64,000 nt of DNA from an uncultured Bacilli bacterium. GTDB taxonomy: Bacteria > Bacillota_I > Bacilli_A > RF39 > UBA660. This document shows positions 23,266-32,025 of this stretch, piece after piece. The DNA lies in assembly GCA_934141575.1 (NCBI GenBank), contig CAKPCJ010000003.1, forward strand, positions 1-64,000, read 5' to 3'. Every line of letters starts with the position of its first letter. The stretch's first letter is position 1. Under the pieces are notes generated by a model. The model saw nothing but the letters and a program-made list of their open reading frames with translations, was not told the origin of the DNA and did no database searches. The position numbers and the translations under genes are program-made.

Positions 23266-24363
23266 TTAAACATTAAATCTAAAATGACAAATGTCACCAT
23301 CTTGCATAACATATTCTTTACCTTCTAATCTTGCTTTGCCATTTTCTCTAACAGCGAGTTCACTACCACACGCTATTAAATCATCATAACTCATAACCTC
23401 TGCTCTAATAAATCCTTTTTCAAAATCACTATGAATTATACCAGCGCATTCCGGAGCTTTCATACCTTTTTTGAAAGTCCAAGCTCTAACCTCATCAGCT
23501 CCAGCAGTAAAATAAGTGGCAAGTCCTAGCAAATCATAAGTTTCATTAATTACTTTATCTAGTCCACTCATTTTCAAACCTAAATCTGATAAAAATGCTA
23601 ATCTATCTTCATCATCAAGTTCAGATAATTCCTCCTCAATCCTAGCAGAAATTACTACTACTTTAGAATTTTCTTTTGCTGCATATTCTCTAATTGCTTT
23701 AACATAATCATTTTCAGAAGATATTTCATCTTCATTTACATTAGCAACATAAATAATAGGTTTACTAGTAAGTAAATTAAAAGATTTTAAAACTGTAGAC
23801 TCATCATCAGTAAATGATATATTTCTAAGACAAATATTTTTTTCTAATACTTCTAAACATTTTTTTAAAACAGATAATTCAAGCAAGGAATCTTTGTCTT
23901 TAGTAGTTAATGCCTTCTTTTCTATTTTCCCTATTCTATTATTTACTATTTCTAAATCTGATAAAATAAGTTCAAGATTAATAATTTCAATATCTCTAAT
24001 TGGATCAACCTTTCCCTCAACATGAATAATATTACCATTATCAAATGCTCTCACAACTTCACATATTGCATCAACTTCTCTAATATGTGACAAGAATTTG
24101 TTACCAAGTCCCTCACCAACAGACGCTCCTTTAACAAGACCAGCTATATCAGTAAATTCAACTGTTGCCCTAACTAAGCTCTTTGGATTATACATCTCAT
24201 TTAGAATATCAACTCTCTTATCAGGAACCACAACCATTCCAACATTAGGTTCAATAGTTGCAAAGGGATAATTTGCAGCTAAAACCTTATTTTTAGTAAT
24301 CGCATTAAATAATGTAGATTTACCAACATTAGGTAAACCAACAATTCCAGCTTTTAAACCCAT
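23266..24363 (-). CDS. ychF: redox-regulated ATPase YchF (Obg family)
   Basis: YchF is an Obg-family P-loop NTPase that prefers ATP and binds ribosomes. The 365-aa protein starts MGLKAGIVGLPNVGKSTLFNAIT (G1) and has DIAGLVKGASVGEGLGNKFLSHI (G3). At the G4 place it has VANVNED instead of NKxD, the reason YchF prefers ATP. The C-terminal TGS domain contains FTAGADEVRAWTF and IHSDFEKGFIRAEV. It comes last in the parAB cluster, as it does near the origin in many Bacillota. Confidence 0.96.
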   Translation of the reverse strand: MGLKAGIVGLPNVGKSTLFNAITKNKVLAANYPFATIEPNVGMVVVPDKRVDILNEMYNPKSLVRATVEFTDIAGLVKGASVGEGLGNKFLSHIREVDAICEVVRAFDNGNIIHVEGKVDPIRDIEIINLELILSDLEIVNNRIGKIEKKALTTKDKDSLLELSVLKKCLEVLEKNICLRNISFTDDESTVLKSFNLLTSKPIIYVANVNEDEISSENDYVKAIREYAAKENSKVVVISARIEEELSELDDEDRLAFLSDLGLKMSGLDKVINETYDLLGLATYFTAGADEVRAWTFKKGMKAPECAGIIHSDFEKGFIRAEVMSYDDLIACGSELAVRENGKARLEGKEYVMQDGDICHFRFNV

Positions 24364-24372
24364 ATAAACCTC

Positions 24373-25902
24373 CTATAAAGTTGGATAAATTCCAACACCA
24401 AGTGGTATCTTAATAACATACCAAGCTACTATAATAAATAAATAAGTAAGTAAAAATGCAAAAGAATAAATTCCCATAACTCTAATACAACTATTAATAC
24501 TAAATACCTTTTTAGTTTCCTTACTATATTTTTGCATATACGCAATAAACAATACAAAATATGGCATAAATGGTGATAAACCATAAGTAATAGAAGTTCC
24601 AAATCTAAATACTGTTTGTACAAATTCAGGCGATATATTAGCCTTCATAAATATTGGAACTACTATTGGTGAAATAAGCAACCATTTAGTAGAATTACTA
24701 CTAACAAAAATAGTACTTATCATACATAGCAATAAGAATAATAAGACTAAAGGCAATGAAGCAAAATTAACTTTATCCAATATGTTCATAAGATTAATTA
24801 CTATTATATTACCTATATTAGTTCTTCTATACAAGGAAATAAGTAATGAAGCAAAGAACATCAAAACAATAATATTACTAATATTTCCAACAGATTCAAC
24901 AACTATATCTTTATTTTCTTTTCTTCTACCAGAACCAATTGAATAAAACAAGCCAGAAACACCAAAGCAAAATGAGAATAATAAAGTTATTCCTTCAGTA
25001 ACATAAGAATTTGTACCAAATAACTGGTTAACATATTCTTTTTGAGTCATATCAAGTAAAATACCAGAGCCAGGAAGATTAGGTATTATAGAATAAGCAA
25101 ACAATAACACCATAACTAAATTAGCAATAAGTGCAAATAAAAGTCCACGAATATCACTTTGATAAATAACTACATCCTCATCAATTTCATCACCTTTATA
25201 CTTTCCAAGTTTAGGTACTATTATCTTTTCAGTAACATAAGTGCCAACCAAAGCAACCAATATAGTAGAAACTATCATAATTATAACAGTACACGATAAT
25301 GCAATAGCATAATTTTTATCAAGCATATTTGCAGCCATTGTAGTATAGTTTATAAGTATTGAATCAATAGCACTCACAAATAAATTAATACCAAATCCAC
25401 CAGTTATACCCGCATATGCAGCAACAATGCCAGCCAAAGGGCTACGTTTATTATACATAAATACATAAGCACTTATAGGAATAAGCAAAACAAATCCCAA
25501 ATCATCACTAACACTTGATAATATTCCCAAGAGCATAATAATAAATGTCAAAACTTTTCTATCGATTTTCTTAGTTATAATGGTAAGTAGTGTCCTTAAA
25601 TATCCAGACTTTTCAGCTATACCAAGGCCAATAAGTGCTACTATAAGCATAGCAAGTGGAGAAAAACCAACAAAGTTATTAATTGTATTACTAACTATAT
25701 ATCTAAGGCTACTAACACTAAACAATGACTCAACAGCTAATGTCGTACTTTCAACTTCCTTAGTAACAGTATTAATCTTTAAGTAATCAGCTTGTACACC
25801 AAGTAAAGATAATATAACACTAAGAGCTATAACAATTACTATTAAAATTAAAAAGAAAGAAATCGGTGAAATATATTTCTTTTTTTCAGGATTAAATCTC
25901 AT
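24373..25902 (-). CDS. AbgT family transporter
   Basis: This 509-aa membrane protein has about 11-13 helices. AbgT proteins (AbgT, MtrF, YdaH) carry p-aminobenzoyl-glutamate or export sulfonamides. Features seen: an N-terminal helix after a short basic start, GFSPLAMLIVALIGLGIAEKSGYL, DDLGFVLLIPISAYVF, GITGGFGINLF (re-entrant loop type), and near the C-terminus SSNSTKWLLISPIVVPIFM followed by PEFVQTVFRFGTSITYGLSPFMPYF. All are typical of the family. It begins 2 nt after the DUF951 stop and ends 9 nt before ychF. Confidence 0.85.
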   Translation of the reverse strand: MRFNPEKKKYISPISFFLILIVIVIALSVILSLLGVQADYLKINTVTKEVESTTLAVESLFSVSSLRYIVSNTINNFVGFSPLAMLIVALIGLGIAEKSGYLRTLLTIITKKIDRKVLTFIIMLLGILSSVSDDLGFVLLIPISAYVFMYNKRSPLAGIVAAYAGITGGFGINLFVSAIDSILINYTTMAANMLDKNYAIALSCTVIIMIVSTILVALVGTYVTEKIIVPKLGKYKGDEIDEDVVIYQSDIRGLLFALIANLVMVLLFAYSIIPNLPGSGILLDMTQKEYVNQLFGTNSYVTEGITLLFSFCFGVSGLFYSIGSGRRKENKDIVVESVGNISNIIVLMFFASLLISLYRRTNIGNIIVINLMNILDKVNFASLPLVLLFLLLCMISTIFVSSNSTKWLLISPIVVPIFMKANISPEFVQTVFRFGTSITYGLSPFMPYFVLFIAYMQKYSKETKKVFSINSCIRVMGIYSFAFLLTYLFIIVAWYVIKIPLGVGIYPTL

Positions 25903-25904
25903 AT

Positions 25905-26084
25905 CTATACCTCTACTTTCTTAAGCCTTTTTTCAAAATCAAGGCGACTAATCATAACAATATGACCACATTCAAGACATTTAATCTTAATATCAACCCC
26001 GACCCTTAAAATTTGCCATCTAAATCCACCACAGGGATGTGCCTTTTTCATAATAACTATTGAGCCAACAGTGTAATTACTCAT
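25905..26084 (-). CDS. DUF951 family protein
   Basis: This 59-aa protein reads MSNYTVGSIVIMKKAHPCGG, then FRWQILRVGVDIKIKC, LECGHIVMISRLDFEKRLKK. The pattern KKxHPCGxxxWxIxRxGxDxxxKCxxCxxxxMxxR is the DUF951 signature. C-x2-C plus the first cysteine and histidine suggest a small metal-binding fold, and the family is usually near ychF and parB in Bacillota. Its ATG overlaps the mscS stop (ATGAGTAA). Function unknown. Confidence 0.88.
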   Translation of the reverse strand: MSNYTVGSIVIMKKAHPCGGFRWQILRVGVDIKIKCLECGHIVMISRLDFEKRLKKVEV

Positions 26085-26880
26085 TAATTATCACAACCTT
26101 TTGATAAGGTATTTCTATATTATTAGAATCAAAAGTTTCTTTAACTAATTTTAACAAATATCTATTAACAATAGCAGCCTTAGAAGGTTTAGTTTGAACA
26201 CTAAATCTATAAACAACTGACGAAGCGGCAAGCTCTTGAACGCCTAAAAGTTCTATTTTGCCAATTATATCCTTATTCTTAGAAATTATATCATTTAATG
26301 AAAGTAAAACTTCCTCAACCTTATTAATATCTTGATCATAAGATATTGAAACATCAACAATAGACGTAGACTTTTCCAAACTATAATTTATAACTTCAGT
26401 AATGTTTCTATTAGATAACATTTTTATTTCGCCAGAGAATCCCTTTATCTTAGTAGTTTTTAGTCCAAGTTCAATTACTTCACCAGTAAAATCACCAATT
26501 TTAACAATATCACCAACCAAATATAAATTATCCATTATAATGAATATTCCAGCAAGCAAATCCTTAAGTACATCTTGAAATGCAAGACCAATAACAGCGC
26601 CAACAACACCAAGACCAGCAACAAATGAAGTAGTCTTTACACCATATACCTGTAATATTGAAAGAATAGCTATTATTATAACAACATACTTAAGTATATT
26701 TGATAACAATTTTGCTATTGTTTCTTTCTTTTTATAGTTAGAATCATTTGAAGATAAATGTTTGATATTTATTTTCATAGAAATTCTAATAAACTTCCTA
26801 ACGATAAAATAAACCAGCCATGATAATAAGATTATAATTGCAACTTTGTATATATTATTTTTAACTATAAAATCTAGCAT
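26077..26880 (-). CDS. mscS: MscS family mechanosensitive channel
   Basis: A small-conductance mechanosensitive channel protects cells against osmotic downshock. The 267-aa protein has three membrane segments. The pore helix is rich in Gly/Ala (AGLGVVGAVIGLAFQDVLKDLLAG, residues about 85-110). The beta domain follows (VGDIVKIGDFTGEVIELGLKTTKIKGFSGEI), then a soluble C-terminal alpha/beta domain. It follows parB by 8 nt and overlaps DUF951, the usual neighbourhood in Bacillota. Confidence 0.93.
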   Translation of the reverse strand: MLDFIVKNNIYKVAIIILLSWLVYFIVRKFIRISMKINIKHLSSNDSNYKKKETIAKLLSNILKYVVIIIAILSILQVYGVKTTSFVAGLGVVGAVIGLAFQDVLKDLLAGIFIIMDNLYLVGDIVKIGDFTGEVIELGLKTTKIKGFSGEIKMLSNRNITEVINYSLEKSTSIVDVSISYDQDINKVEEVLLSLNDIISKNKDIIGKIELLGVQELAASSVVYRFSVQTKPSKAAIVNRYLLKLVKETFDSNNIEIPYQKVVIINE

Positions 26881-26888
26881 ATAAACAC

Positions 26889-27788
26889 CTAATCTTCTAT
26901 TTTAATATTCATTATTTCCAATATTCTATTTAAATCTCTTTCATTATTAAATGAAATAGTCATTTTTCTGTTATCTATTTTTACCTTAGTTCCTAATTTT
27001 TCTTTCATATAGTTTTCAACATATTCAAACTCATTATTTTTTTCTTTTCTTTGAATAATAGGTTTAGCCTTAACCTCTCCAGTAGCTAAATCTTCAAGTT
27101 CCCTTACACTAAGCTTTTCATCAATAACCTTTTTAGCAAGTTCTTCTTGTCTAACTGAATCATCTAGTTTGCTAAGTACCCTAGCATGTCCCATAGATAG
27201 TGAATTATCAAGCACCAAAGATTGAATATGTTCATTCAATCTCAAAAGTCCAAGCATATTAGTAATATGGCTTCTACTCTTACCAAGTTTTTGTGCCAAA
27301 TCATCTTGAGTAATATGCATAAGATCAATAATGTTCTTATATGCCATTGCTTCTTCAATAGCAGTTAAGTTTTCACGTTGTAAATTTTCTAGCAATGCAA
27401 CTTGCATCATTTCTTCATCTGTTACTTCTCTAATTATAACTGGAACCTTTTCCAAACCGGCTAATTTAGCAGCTCTAGTTCTTCTTTCACCAGCAATTAT
27501 ATCGTAACCCTTTATACTCTTTTTAACCAAAATTGGTTGGAATATACCATGTTCCTTTATAGATTCAGCCAATTCATTTAACGCATCATCATCAAATTTA
27601 ACACGAGGCTGGTATGGATTCGGTCTAAGTTCATCAACAGGTACTTCAAAAACCTCACCAGGTTTAATTTCAGTTGAAACAACATCAGTCACTTCAGAAC
27701 TAGTATTTTCATCAAGTTCTTGAATATTAAGTGAATTTATATTAAATAATTCTTCTAACCCCTTGCCTAATCTTCTTCTATTCTCCAT
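26889..27788 (-). CDS. parB: chromosome-partitioning protein ParB
   Basis: ParB/Spo0J binds parS sites, loads condensin and acts as a CTP switch. The 299-aa protein starts MENRRRLGKGLEELF and has the conserved PVDELRPNPYQPR, the CTP/ParABS motif AGERRTRAAKLAG, and LLENLQRENLTAIEEA. The HTH follows (TQDDLAQKLGKSRSHITNML), with a C-terminal dimer domain. Its start lies in the end of parA, overlapping by 11 nt. I saw no perfect parS site in the window. Confidence 0.97.
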   Translation of the reverse strand: MENRRRLGKGLEELFNINSLNIQELDENTSSEVTDVVSTEIKPGEVFEVPVDELRPNPYQPRVKFDDDALNELAESIKEHGIFQPILVKKSIKGYDIIAGERRTRAAKLAGLEKVPVIIREVTDEEMMQVALLENLQRENLTAIEEAMAYKNIIDLMHITQDDLAQKLGKSRSHITNMLGLLRLNEHIQSLVLDNSLSMGHARVLSKLDDSVRQEELAKKVIDEKLSVRELEDLATGEVKAKPIIQRKEKNNEFEYVENYMKEKLGTKVKIDNRKMTISFNNERDLNRILEIMNIKIED

Positions 27789-28560
27789 TTCTCTGGATCA
27801 CTTCCTTCGCCAAATTTAAATAAGCTTCAGTTGCTCTACTTCTAGGATTATATATCATAATAGGTTGCCCATGAGAAGGAGCCTCAGCTAAACTAATCAA
27901 ACGAGGTATTATAGTATCATACACTCTCTCTTTAAAATAACCCCTTATATCTTCAACAACATCTAATCCTAAATTAGTTTGAGAAAGCATAGTCAATAAA
28001 ACACCTTCTATATCTAATTTTGGGTTCAAATTTCTCTGTACAAGCATAATTCCATTAAGTAACTGCGTAATACCCTCCAAAGCAAAAAATTCGCATTGTA
28101 CCGGAATTATAACGGAATCTGATGCAACATACGCATTAGTAGTAAGTACACCAAGTGATGGTGGACAATCAATTATAATATAATCATACTTATCTTTTAC
28201 TAAATCAAGATTTTTCTTTAATTGACCTTCTTTTGAAAAATTTTCTTCTGTTTTTGATAATTCCAAAAATTCTCTTTCTATTCCAGCCATATTTATAGTA
28301 GCTGGAAGCAAACTCAAATTTTTAAATTTAGTTTTAATAGTTACATCATAAATACTTTTTTTACCAACCAACATATCATAAACGCAGGCATCAAGCTCAC
28401 TCTTATCAATTCCAACTCCAGTAGTAGCATTACCCTGAGGATCTAAATCAACAAGTAACGTTTTCTTTCCTAAATACCCCAAAGACGCTGATAAATTAAT
28501 ACTTGTTGTTGTTTTTCCAACGCCACCCTTTTGATTAACCATTGCAATAATTTTCCCCAT
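27778..28560 (-). CDS. parA: chromosome-partitioning ATPase ParA (Soj)
   Basis: ParA is a deviant Walker ATPase that moves ParB complexes or controls replication. Starting at 28560 the 260-aa protein reads MGKIIAMVNQKGGVGKTTT, with the KGGVGKTT Walker A motif. Next come LLVDLDPQGNATTG (A') and IIDCPPSLGVLTTNA (Walker B). The ATG at 28560 has a GAGGAG box; the longer in-frame start 11 codons upstream has none. It leads the parA-parB-mscS-DUF951-abgT-ychF unit from its own promoter. Confidence 0.97.
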   Translation of the reverse strand: MGKIIAMVNQKGGVGKTTTSINLSASLGYLGKKTLLVDLDPQGNATTGVGIDKSELDACVYDMLVGKKSIYDVTIKTKFKNLSLLPATINMAGIEREFLELSKTEENFSKEGQLKKNLDLVKDKYDYIIIDCPPSLGVLTTNAYVASDSVIIPVQCEFFALEGITQLLNGIMLVQRNLNPKLDIEGVLLTMLSQTNLGLDVVEDIRGYFKERVYDTIIPRLISLAEAPSHGQPIMIYNPRSRATEAYLNLAKEVIQRNGE

Positions 28561-28583
28561 AATACATCTCCTCAATAATATAC

Positions 28584-28612
28584 ATTCTACCAAAACTTAT
28601 AATTATTTACAA
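28584..28612 (-). promoter_or_regulatory. parAB promoter
   Basis: -35 TTGTAA (28607-28612), 17-nt spacer, extended -10 TGGTAGAAT (box 28584-28589) on the minus strand. Confidence 0.6.
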
Positions 28613-28617
28613 TATAA

Positions 28618-29130
28618 TTATTCGCAAACTAAAGGTGCACAGCCTTTTTGAGCATCACAAGTTTTTAAGTTATAAACTAAGCTGCCATCATCATTAGCAA
28701 TATTAACTATAGTAGTATCAACCGGAAATTCTTTAGATACCTCATTGCCATTGGCATCCTTGCCATCAGAAAGTGGATTAATAATTTTGCCCTTTAGTAT
28801 ACCAGCAGAAATAATCTGTTCCAAAGTAATATCAACACCTACAACCTCACAATTTTTACCATCAGCATCACAAGTTGTAACCTTAGAAGCTTGATCATAT
28901 GTCATATCATTACCAGACTCATCTTTATAACCGTTAACCTTCTTATATCTATATTTTGCAAAATAAGTAGCCGCACCTTCTTCAATATAATCTAGTTGAA
29001 TTTTGCATGCTCTTTTTTTAGAATCTTGAATAGATCTAAAAGCCTTAGGAACTACTATTGCCAAAATAATTGCTAAAATTGTTATAACTGCTAAAAGTTC
29101 GACTAAAGTAAAAGCCTTCTTGTTTTCCAT
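28618..29130 (-). CDS. type IV prepilin-like protein
   Basis: This 170-aa protein starts MENKKAFTLVELLAVITILA, a classic prepilin N-terminus: a short basic leader, then F-T-L-V-E-L with glutamate at position 5. The hydrophobic helix reaches about residue 30. The cleavage site is A|F rather than the usual G|F. The outside domain has six cysteines, including CDADGKNC and a CDAQKGCAPLVCE tail, and an NP motif (IINPLSDG). It is likely a major or minor pilin of a type IV or Com-like pilus. No prepilin peptidase or ATPase is nearby. Confidence 0.8.
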   Translation of the reverse strand: MENKKAFTLVELLAVITILAIILAIVVPKAFRSIQDSKKRACKIQLDYIEEGAATYFAKYRYKKVNGYKDESGNDMTYDQASKVTTCDADGKNCEVVGVDITLEQIISAGILKGKIINPLSDGKDANGNEVSKEFPVDTTIVNIANDDGSLVYNLKTCDAQKGCAPLVCE

Positions 29131-29168
29131 CGTACCATCTCCTATCTACAAGTATAACATTTTTCTAA

Positions 29169-29194
29169 TAAAAAAGAAACTATTTTTAGTTTCC
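29169..29194 (-). terminator. prfB terminator
   Basis: Stem GAAACT/AGTTTC with a 6-nt loop followed by TTTTTT on the minus strand. It overlaps the prfB stop codon. Confidence 0.75.
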
Positions 29195-30275
29195 TGAAAT
29201 CATCATTTTTAAATATTCTTCAATAAATTTATCTAAATTGCCATCTAACACTTTTAAAACATTAGCATCCTCATAATTCGTTCTATGATCCTTAACCAAA
29301 GTATATGGATGCATAGTATATGTTCTAATTTGAGATCCAAAATTTATTTCCTTCTTATCACCTTGTAAAGATTTAATTTTAGCTTCTTGTGATTCAAGCT
29401 CAAGTTTATATAACTTACTTTTTAATACACTTATAGCCTTTTCTTTATTTTTAATTTGACTTCTTTCATTTTGACACGTAACTACAATATTAGTAGGAAT
29501 ATGTGTAACTCTAACAGCAGAATCAGTAGTATTAACTGACTGTCCTCCCGCTCCACTACTTCTATAGACATCTATTTTTAAATCTTCATCTTTTAAATCA
29601 ATATTTATACTATCATTAACCTCTGGAGTTACTTCTACAGAAGCAAAAGAAGTATGTCTTCTCGAATTAGAATCAAAAGGTGAAATTCTAATAAGCCTAT
29701 GAACCCCTTTTTCACTCTTCATATACCCATACGCATTCTTACCACGTAAAAGAAAAGAGACACTCTTATATCCAGCTTCATCACCCTGCAAAAAATCAAT
29801 CATTTCAAACTTAAAACCTTTATTAAAAGCATATCTCTCATACATCCTATAAAGCATAGTAACCCAGTCACAAGACTCAGTTCCACCAGCACCGGCATGT
29901 ATATCAATAATGCAATCATTATCATCATACGACCCATTAAGTAAAGAAGAAAGCCTAAGTTCCTCAAAAAGCGAAACAACCACATTATATTCTTCATTAC
30001 AAAAATCAATCATCTCTGCATCATCTATTACTGATAAATTATCAATAATTCTATTTTTAAGTTTTTCTGCAAAAGAAACATCAGATTTTAAAGAGTTAAA
30101 TTCCTTAATAACCTTCTCTGCACATTCTCTATCATTCCAAAAATCAGAAGAATTAATTTTCGCCTCCAAAGAAGAAATTATATTCTTTTTATTATCATAG
30201 TCAAAGTAACCTCCATATTTCTTCTACTTCTGATAAAAGAGCCTCAAATGCAAGTTTTAATTCCTTTTGTTCCAT
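29186..30275 (-). CDS. prfB: peptide chain release factor 2, with programmed +1 frameshift
   Basis: RF2 reads UAA and UGA. The first 24 codons (30204-30275) start MEQKELKLAFEALL and end at an in-frame TGA (30201-30203) in CTT-TGA-C. An SD-like GGAGG lies just before it. A +1 slip gives LDYDNKK and joins the main frame. This is the standard RF2 autoregulation device. The body has the anticodon-like SPF motif (RISPFDSNSRR) and the catalytic GGQ (SSGAGGQSVNTTDSAVRV). The full product is about 362 aa. The device implies that UGA is a true stop here. Confidence 0.97.
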
Positions 30276-30290
30276 AACATCACCAAATAC

Positions 30291-30319
30291 ATTCTAACAA
30301 AAACAGCAAATAAAAACAA
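30291..30319 (-). promoter_or_regulatory. prfB promoter
   Basis: -35 TTGTTT (30314-30319), 17-nt spacer, extended -10 TGTTAGAAT (box 30291-30296) on the minus strand, between the pyrH terminator and prfB. Confidence 0.55.
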
Positions 30320-30321
30320 CA

Positions 30322-30347
30322 AAATAAAAAAAGCTTGTTAAGCTTTT
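30322..30347 (-). terminator. pyrH terminator
   Basis: Stem AAAAGCTT/AAGCTTTT with a 3-nt loop and a T run on the minus strand, overlapping the pyrH stop. Confidence 0.75.
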
Positions 30348-31047
30348 AACTATGAACCGTAGTTCCTACCTTTTCACCTTCTATAATTTTTTTCAAATTA
30401 TGATGTGTATTTATATCAAATACTACTATTGGAATCTCATTATCCATACATAAAGTCGTAGCAGTAGAATCCATAACATTTATCTTTTTATTCAATACTT
30501 CTAAATAAGTAATATCTTCTATTTTTTCAGCATCATCATACTTTCTAGGATCTTTTGTATATATAGCATCTACATTAGTTGCCTTTAATACAGCATCTGC
30601 TCCTATTTCATTAGCTCTTAATGCAGCAGCAGTATCTGTTGAAAAAAACGGAGAACCAGTACCACATCCAAATACGACAACTCTTCCTTTTTCTAAGTGC
30701 TTTATAGCTCTTCCTTTTATATAATATTCTGCTATTTGTCTCATTTCAACACCAGTTTGAATTCTAACTTCCTGTCCTAATTGTTTAAATGCATCTCCAA
30801 CCGCAAGGGCATTCATTGTAGTACCAAGCATTCCAATATAATCTGATGTACATCTATCCATTTGTTGATTAGATCTTCCACGCCAGAAATTTCCACCACC
30901 AACAACAATTCCAATTTCTACACCCAAAGAAGATATCTCGCAAATCTCTTTGCATATATCCAAAACCCTATCAAAATCAATTCCAAAGCCCTTACCACCA
31001 GCTAAAGATTCACCACTTAATTTTAGTAATATTCTCTTATATTTCAT
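30346..31047 (-). CDS. pyrH: UMP kinase
   Basis: PyrH phosphorylates UMP to UDP in pyrimidine nucleotide synthesis. From the ATG at 31047 (AGGAGGT box) the 233-aa protein starts MKYKRILLKLSGESLAG and has VVGGGNFWRG, YIGMLGTTMNALA, and a late DSTATTLCMDNEIPIVVFD. The last is the nucleotide-binding region of the amino-acid-kinase fold. The longer in-frame start would cover the RBS. It is expressed from its own promoter through a leader with a short ORF and a terminator, as expected of an attenuator. frr does not follow, unlike in many bacteria. Confidence 0.97.
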   Translation of the reverse strand: MKYKRILLKLSGESLAGGKGFGIDFDRVLDICKEICEISSLGVEIGIVVGGGNFWRGRSNQQMDRCTSDYIGMLGTTMNALAVGDAFKQLGQEVRIQTGVEMRQIAEYYIKGRAIKHLEKGRVVVFGCGTGSPFFSTDTAAALRANEIGADAVLKATNVDAIYTKDPRKYDDAEKIEDITYLEVLNKKINVMDSTATTLCMDNEIPIVVFDINTHHNLKKIIEGEKVGTTVHS

Positions 31048-31060
31048 TTTACCTCCTATA

Positions 31061-31091
31061 AAAAAACTTATTACCAAAAAGATAATAAGTT
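31061..31091 (-). terminator. terminator/attenuator in the pyrH leader
   Basis: Perfect 9-bp stem AACTTATTA/TAATAAGTT (31065-31091) with a 9-nt loop, followed by six T on the minus strand, ending 14 nt before the pyrH start. It begins inside the stop codon of the 14-aa leader ORF and comes after the pyrH promoter, so it acts on pyrH and not only as an end for ttcA. Confidence 0.75.
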
Positions 31092-31134
31092 AAAAAAAGA
31101 ATAAAGATAGTTTTAAGCATAACATATTCTTCAT
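31090..31134 (-). CDS. 14-aa leader peptide ahead of pyrH
   Basis: The ORF MKNMLCLKLSLFFF has a near-perfect AGGAGGAG site (31141-31148), 6 nt before the ATG. Its last six codons are CTA TCT TTA TTC TTT TTT, followed by TAA, so the RNA is very U-rich just before the terminator hairpin, whose stem begins at the stop codon. This layout (promoter, translated leader, U-tract, terminator, pyrimidine gene) is that of the E. coli pyrBI attenuator, where low UTP stalls polymerase in the U-tract and lets the ribosome block the hairpin. Function here is inference. Confidence 0.6.
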   Translation of the reverse strand: MKNMLCLKLSLFFF

Positions 31135-31156
31135 AACTATCTCCTCCTTATAAAGG

Positions 31157-31184
31157 ATTATAACATAAGTAGTGCTAAAAACAA
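31157..31184 (-). promoter_or_regulatory. pyrH leader promoter
   Basis: -35 TTGTTT (31179-31184), 16-nt spacer, extended -10 TGTTATAAT (box 31157-31162) on the minus strand. The predicted start point is only about 8 nt before the leader-ORF ribosome site. Confidence 0.7.
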
Positions 31185-31191
31185 ATACATA

Positions 31192-32025
31192 TTATTTATT
31201 TTGTTCATAATCATCCAAAAAGCTACTATAAACCCCATCCTTTTTAATTCCTAAAACACAATTTTGATTAACATTATCCAAACTTTTAAAAATATTATAA
31301 TCGATATCTTTATTAAGTTTTCGCAAACTCTTAATCAATTCTTTCATTTCTTTTCTTTTACTTGTACCATCATTTATTAAAGAACATCCCTCAGTAAATC
31401 TGCAGGCACAATTTATAAATGTAAGTTCATTAAATTTCTTCCAAGAAATAATCGAGTCTTCTTTTACTAAATATAGAGGCCTTATCAATTCAAGTCCATC
31501 AAAATTATCACTATGAAGCTTTGGCATCATAGTTTTTATCTCAGAACCATAAAACATTGAAAGTAAGGTCGTTTCAATAACATCATCAAAATGATGACCA
31601 AGTGCTATTTTATTACAACCTAATTCCTTAGCTTTACTATACAAATATCCTCTCCTCATTCTAGCACATAGATAACAAGGACTTTTAGAATCAACAGTTG
31701 AAACAACATCAAATATATCACTCTTAAACATTTCGATAGGTACATTAAGAATTTTAGCATTATCCAATATAAAATCCCTATTATAATCATTATAACCAGG
31801 ATCCATCACAACATAATATGCATTGAATTTAATCTTACCATGCCTCTGTAATTCTTGAATACACTTTGCAAGCAAAAATGAATCCTTACCACCACTAATA
31901 CAAACCATTATATTATCATTCTCATTTATAAGTTTATATTCTTGAATAGCTTTAATAAATTTACTCCAAATTTCCTTACGATATCTCTTAATAATACTTC
32001 TTTCTATTTCTTTATACTTTTCCAT
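31192..32025 (-). CDS. ttcA: TtcA-like PP-loop ATPase (tRNA 2-thiocytidine synthase family)
   Basis: TtcA adds sulfur to C32 of tRNA using an iron-sulfur cluster. This 277-aa protein has the PP-loop motif MVCISGGKDSFLLAKCI near residue 44, the cluster cysteines in SPCYLCARMRRGYL near residue 115, and ALGHHFDDVIETTLLSMFYG. A cysteine-rich FINCACRFTEGC follows later. I chose ATG 32025 because the AGGGAG box is 10 nt upstream; 32034 is possible. It overlaps the end of the HMA peptide frame by 14 nt and is the third gene behind the CsoR-type operator. Substrate specificity within the TtcA/TtuA group is uncertain. Confidence 0.82.
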   Translation of the reverse strand: MEKYKEIERSIIKRYRKEIWSKFIKAIQEYKLINENDNIMVCISGGKDSFLLAKCIQELQRHGKIKFNAYYVVMDPGYNDYNRDFILDNAKILNVPIEMFKSDIFDVVSTVDSKSPCYLCARMRRGYLYSKAKELGCNKIALGHHFDDVIETTLLSMFYGSEIKTMMPKLHSDNFDGLELIRPLYLVKEDSIISWKKFNELTFINCACRFTEGCSLINDGTSKRKEMKELIKSLRKLNKDIDYNIFKSLDNVNQNCVLGIKKDGVYSSFLDDYEQNK

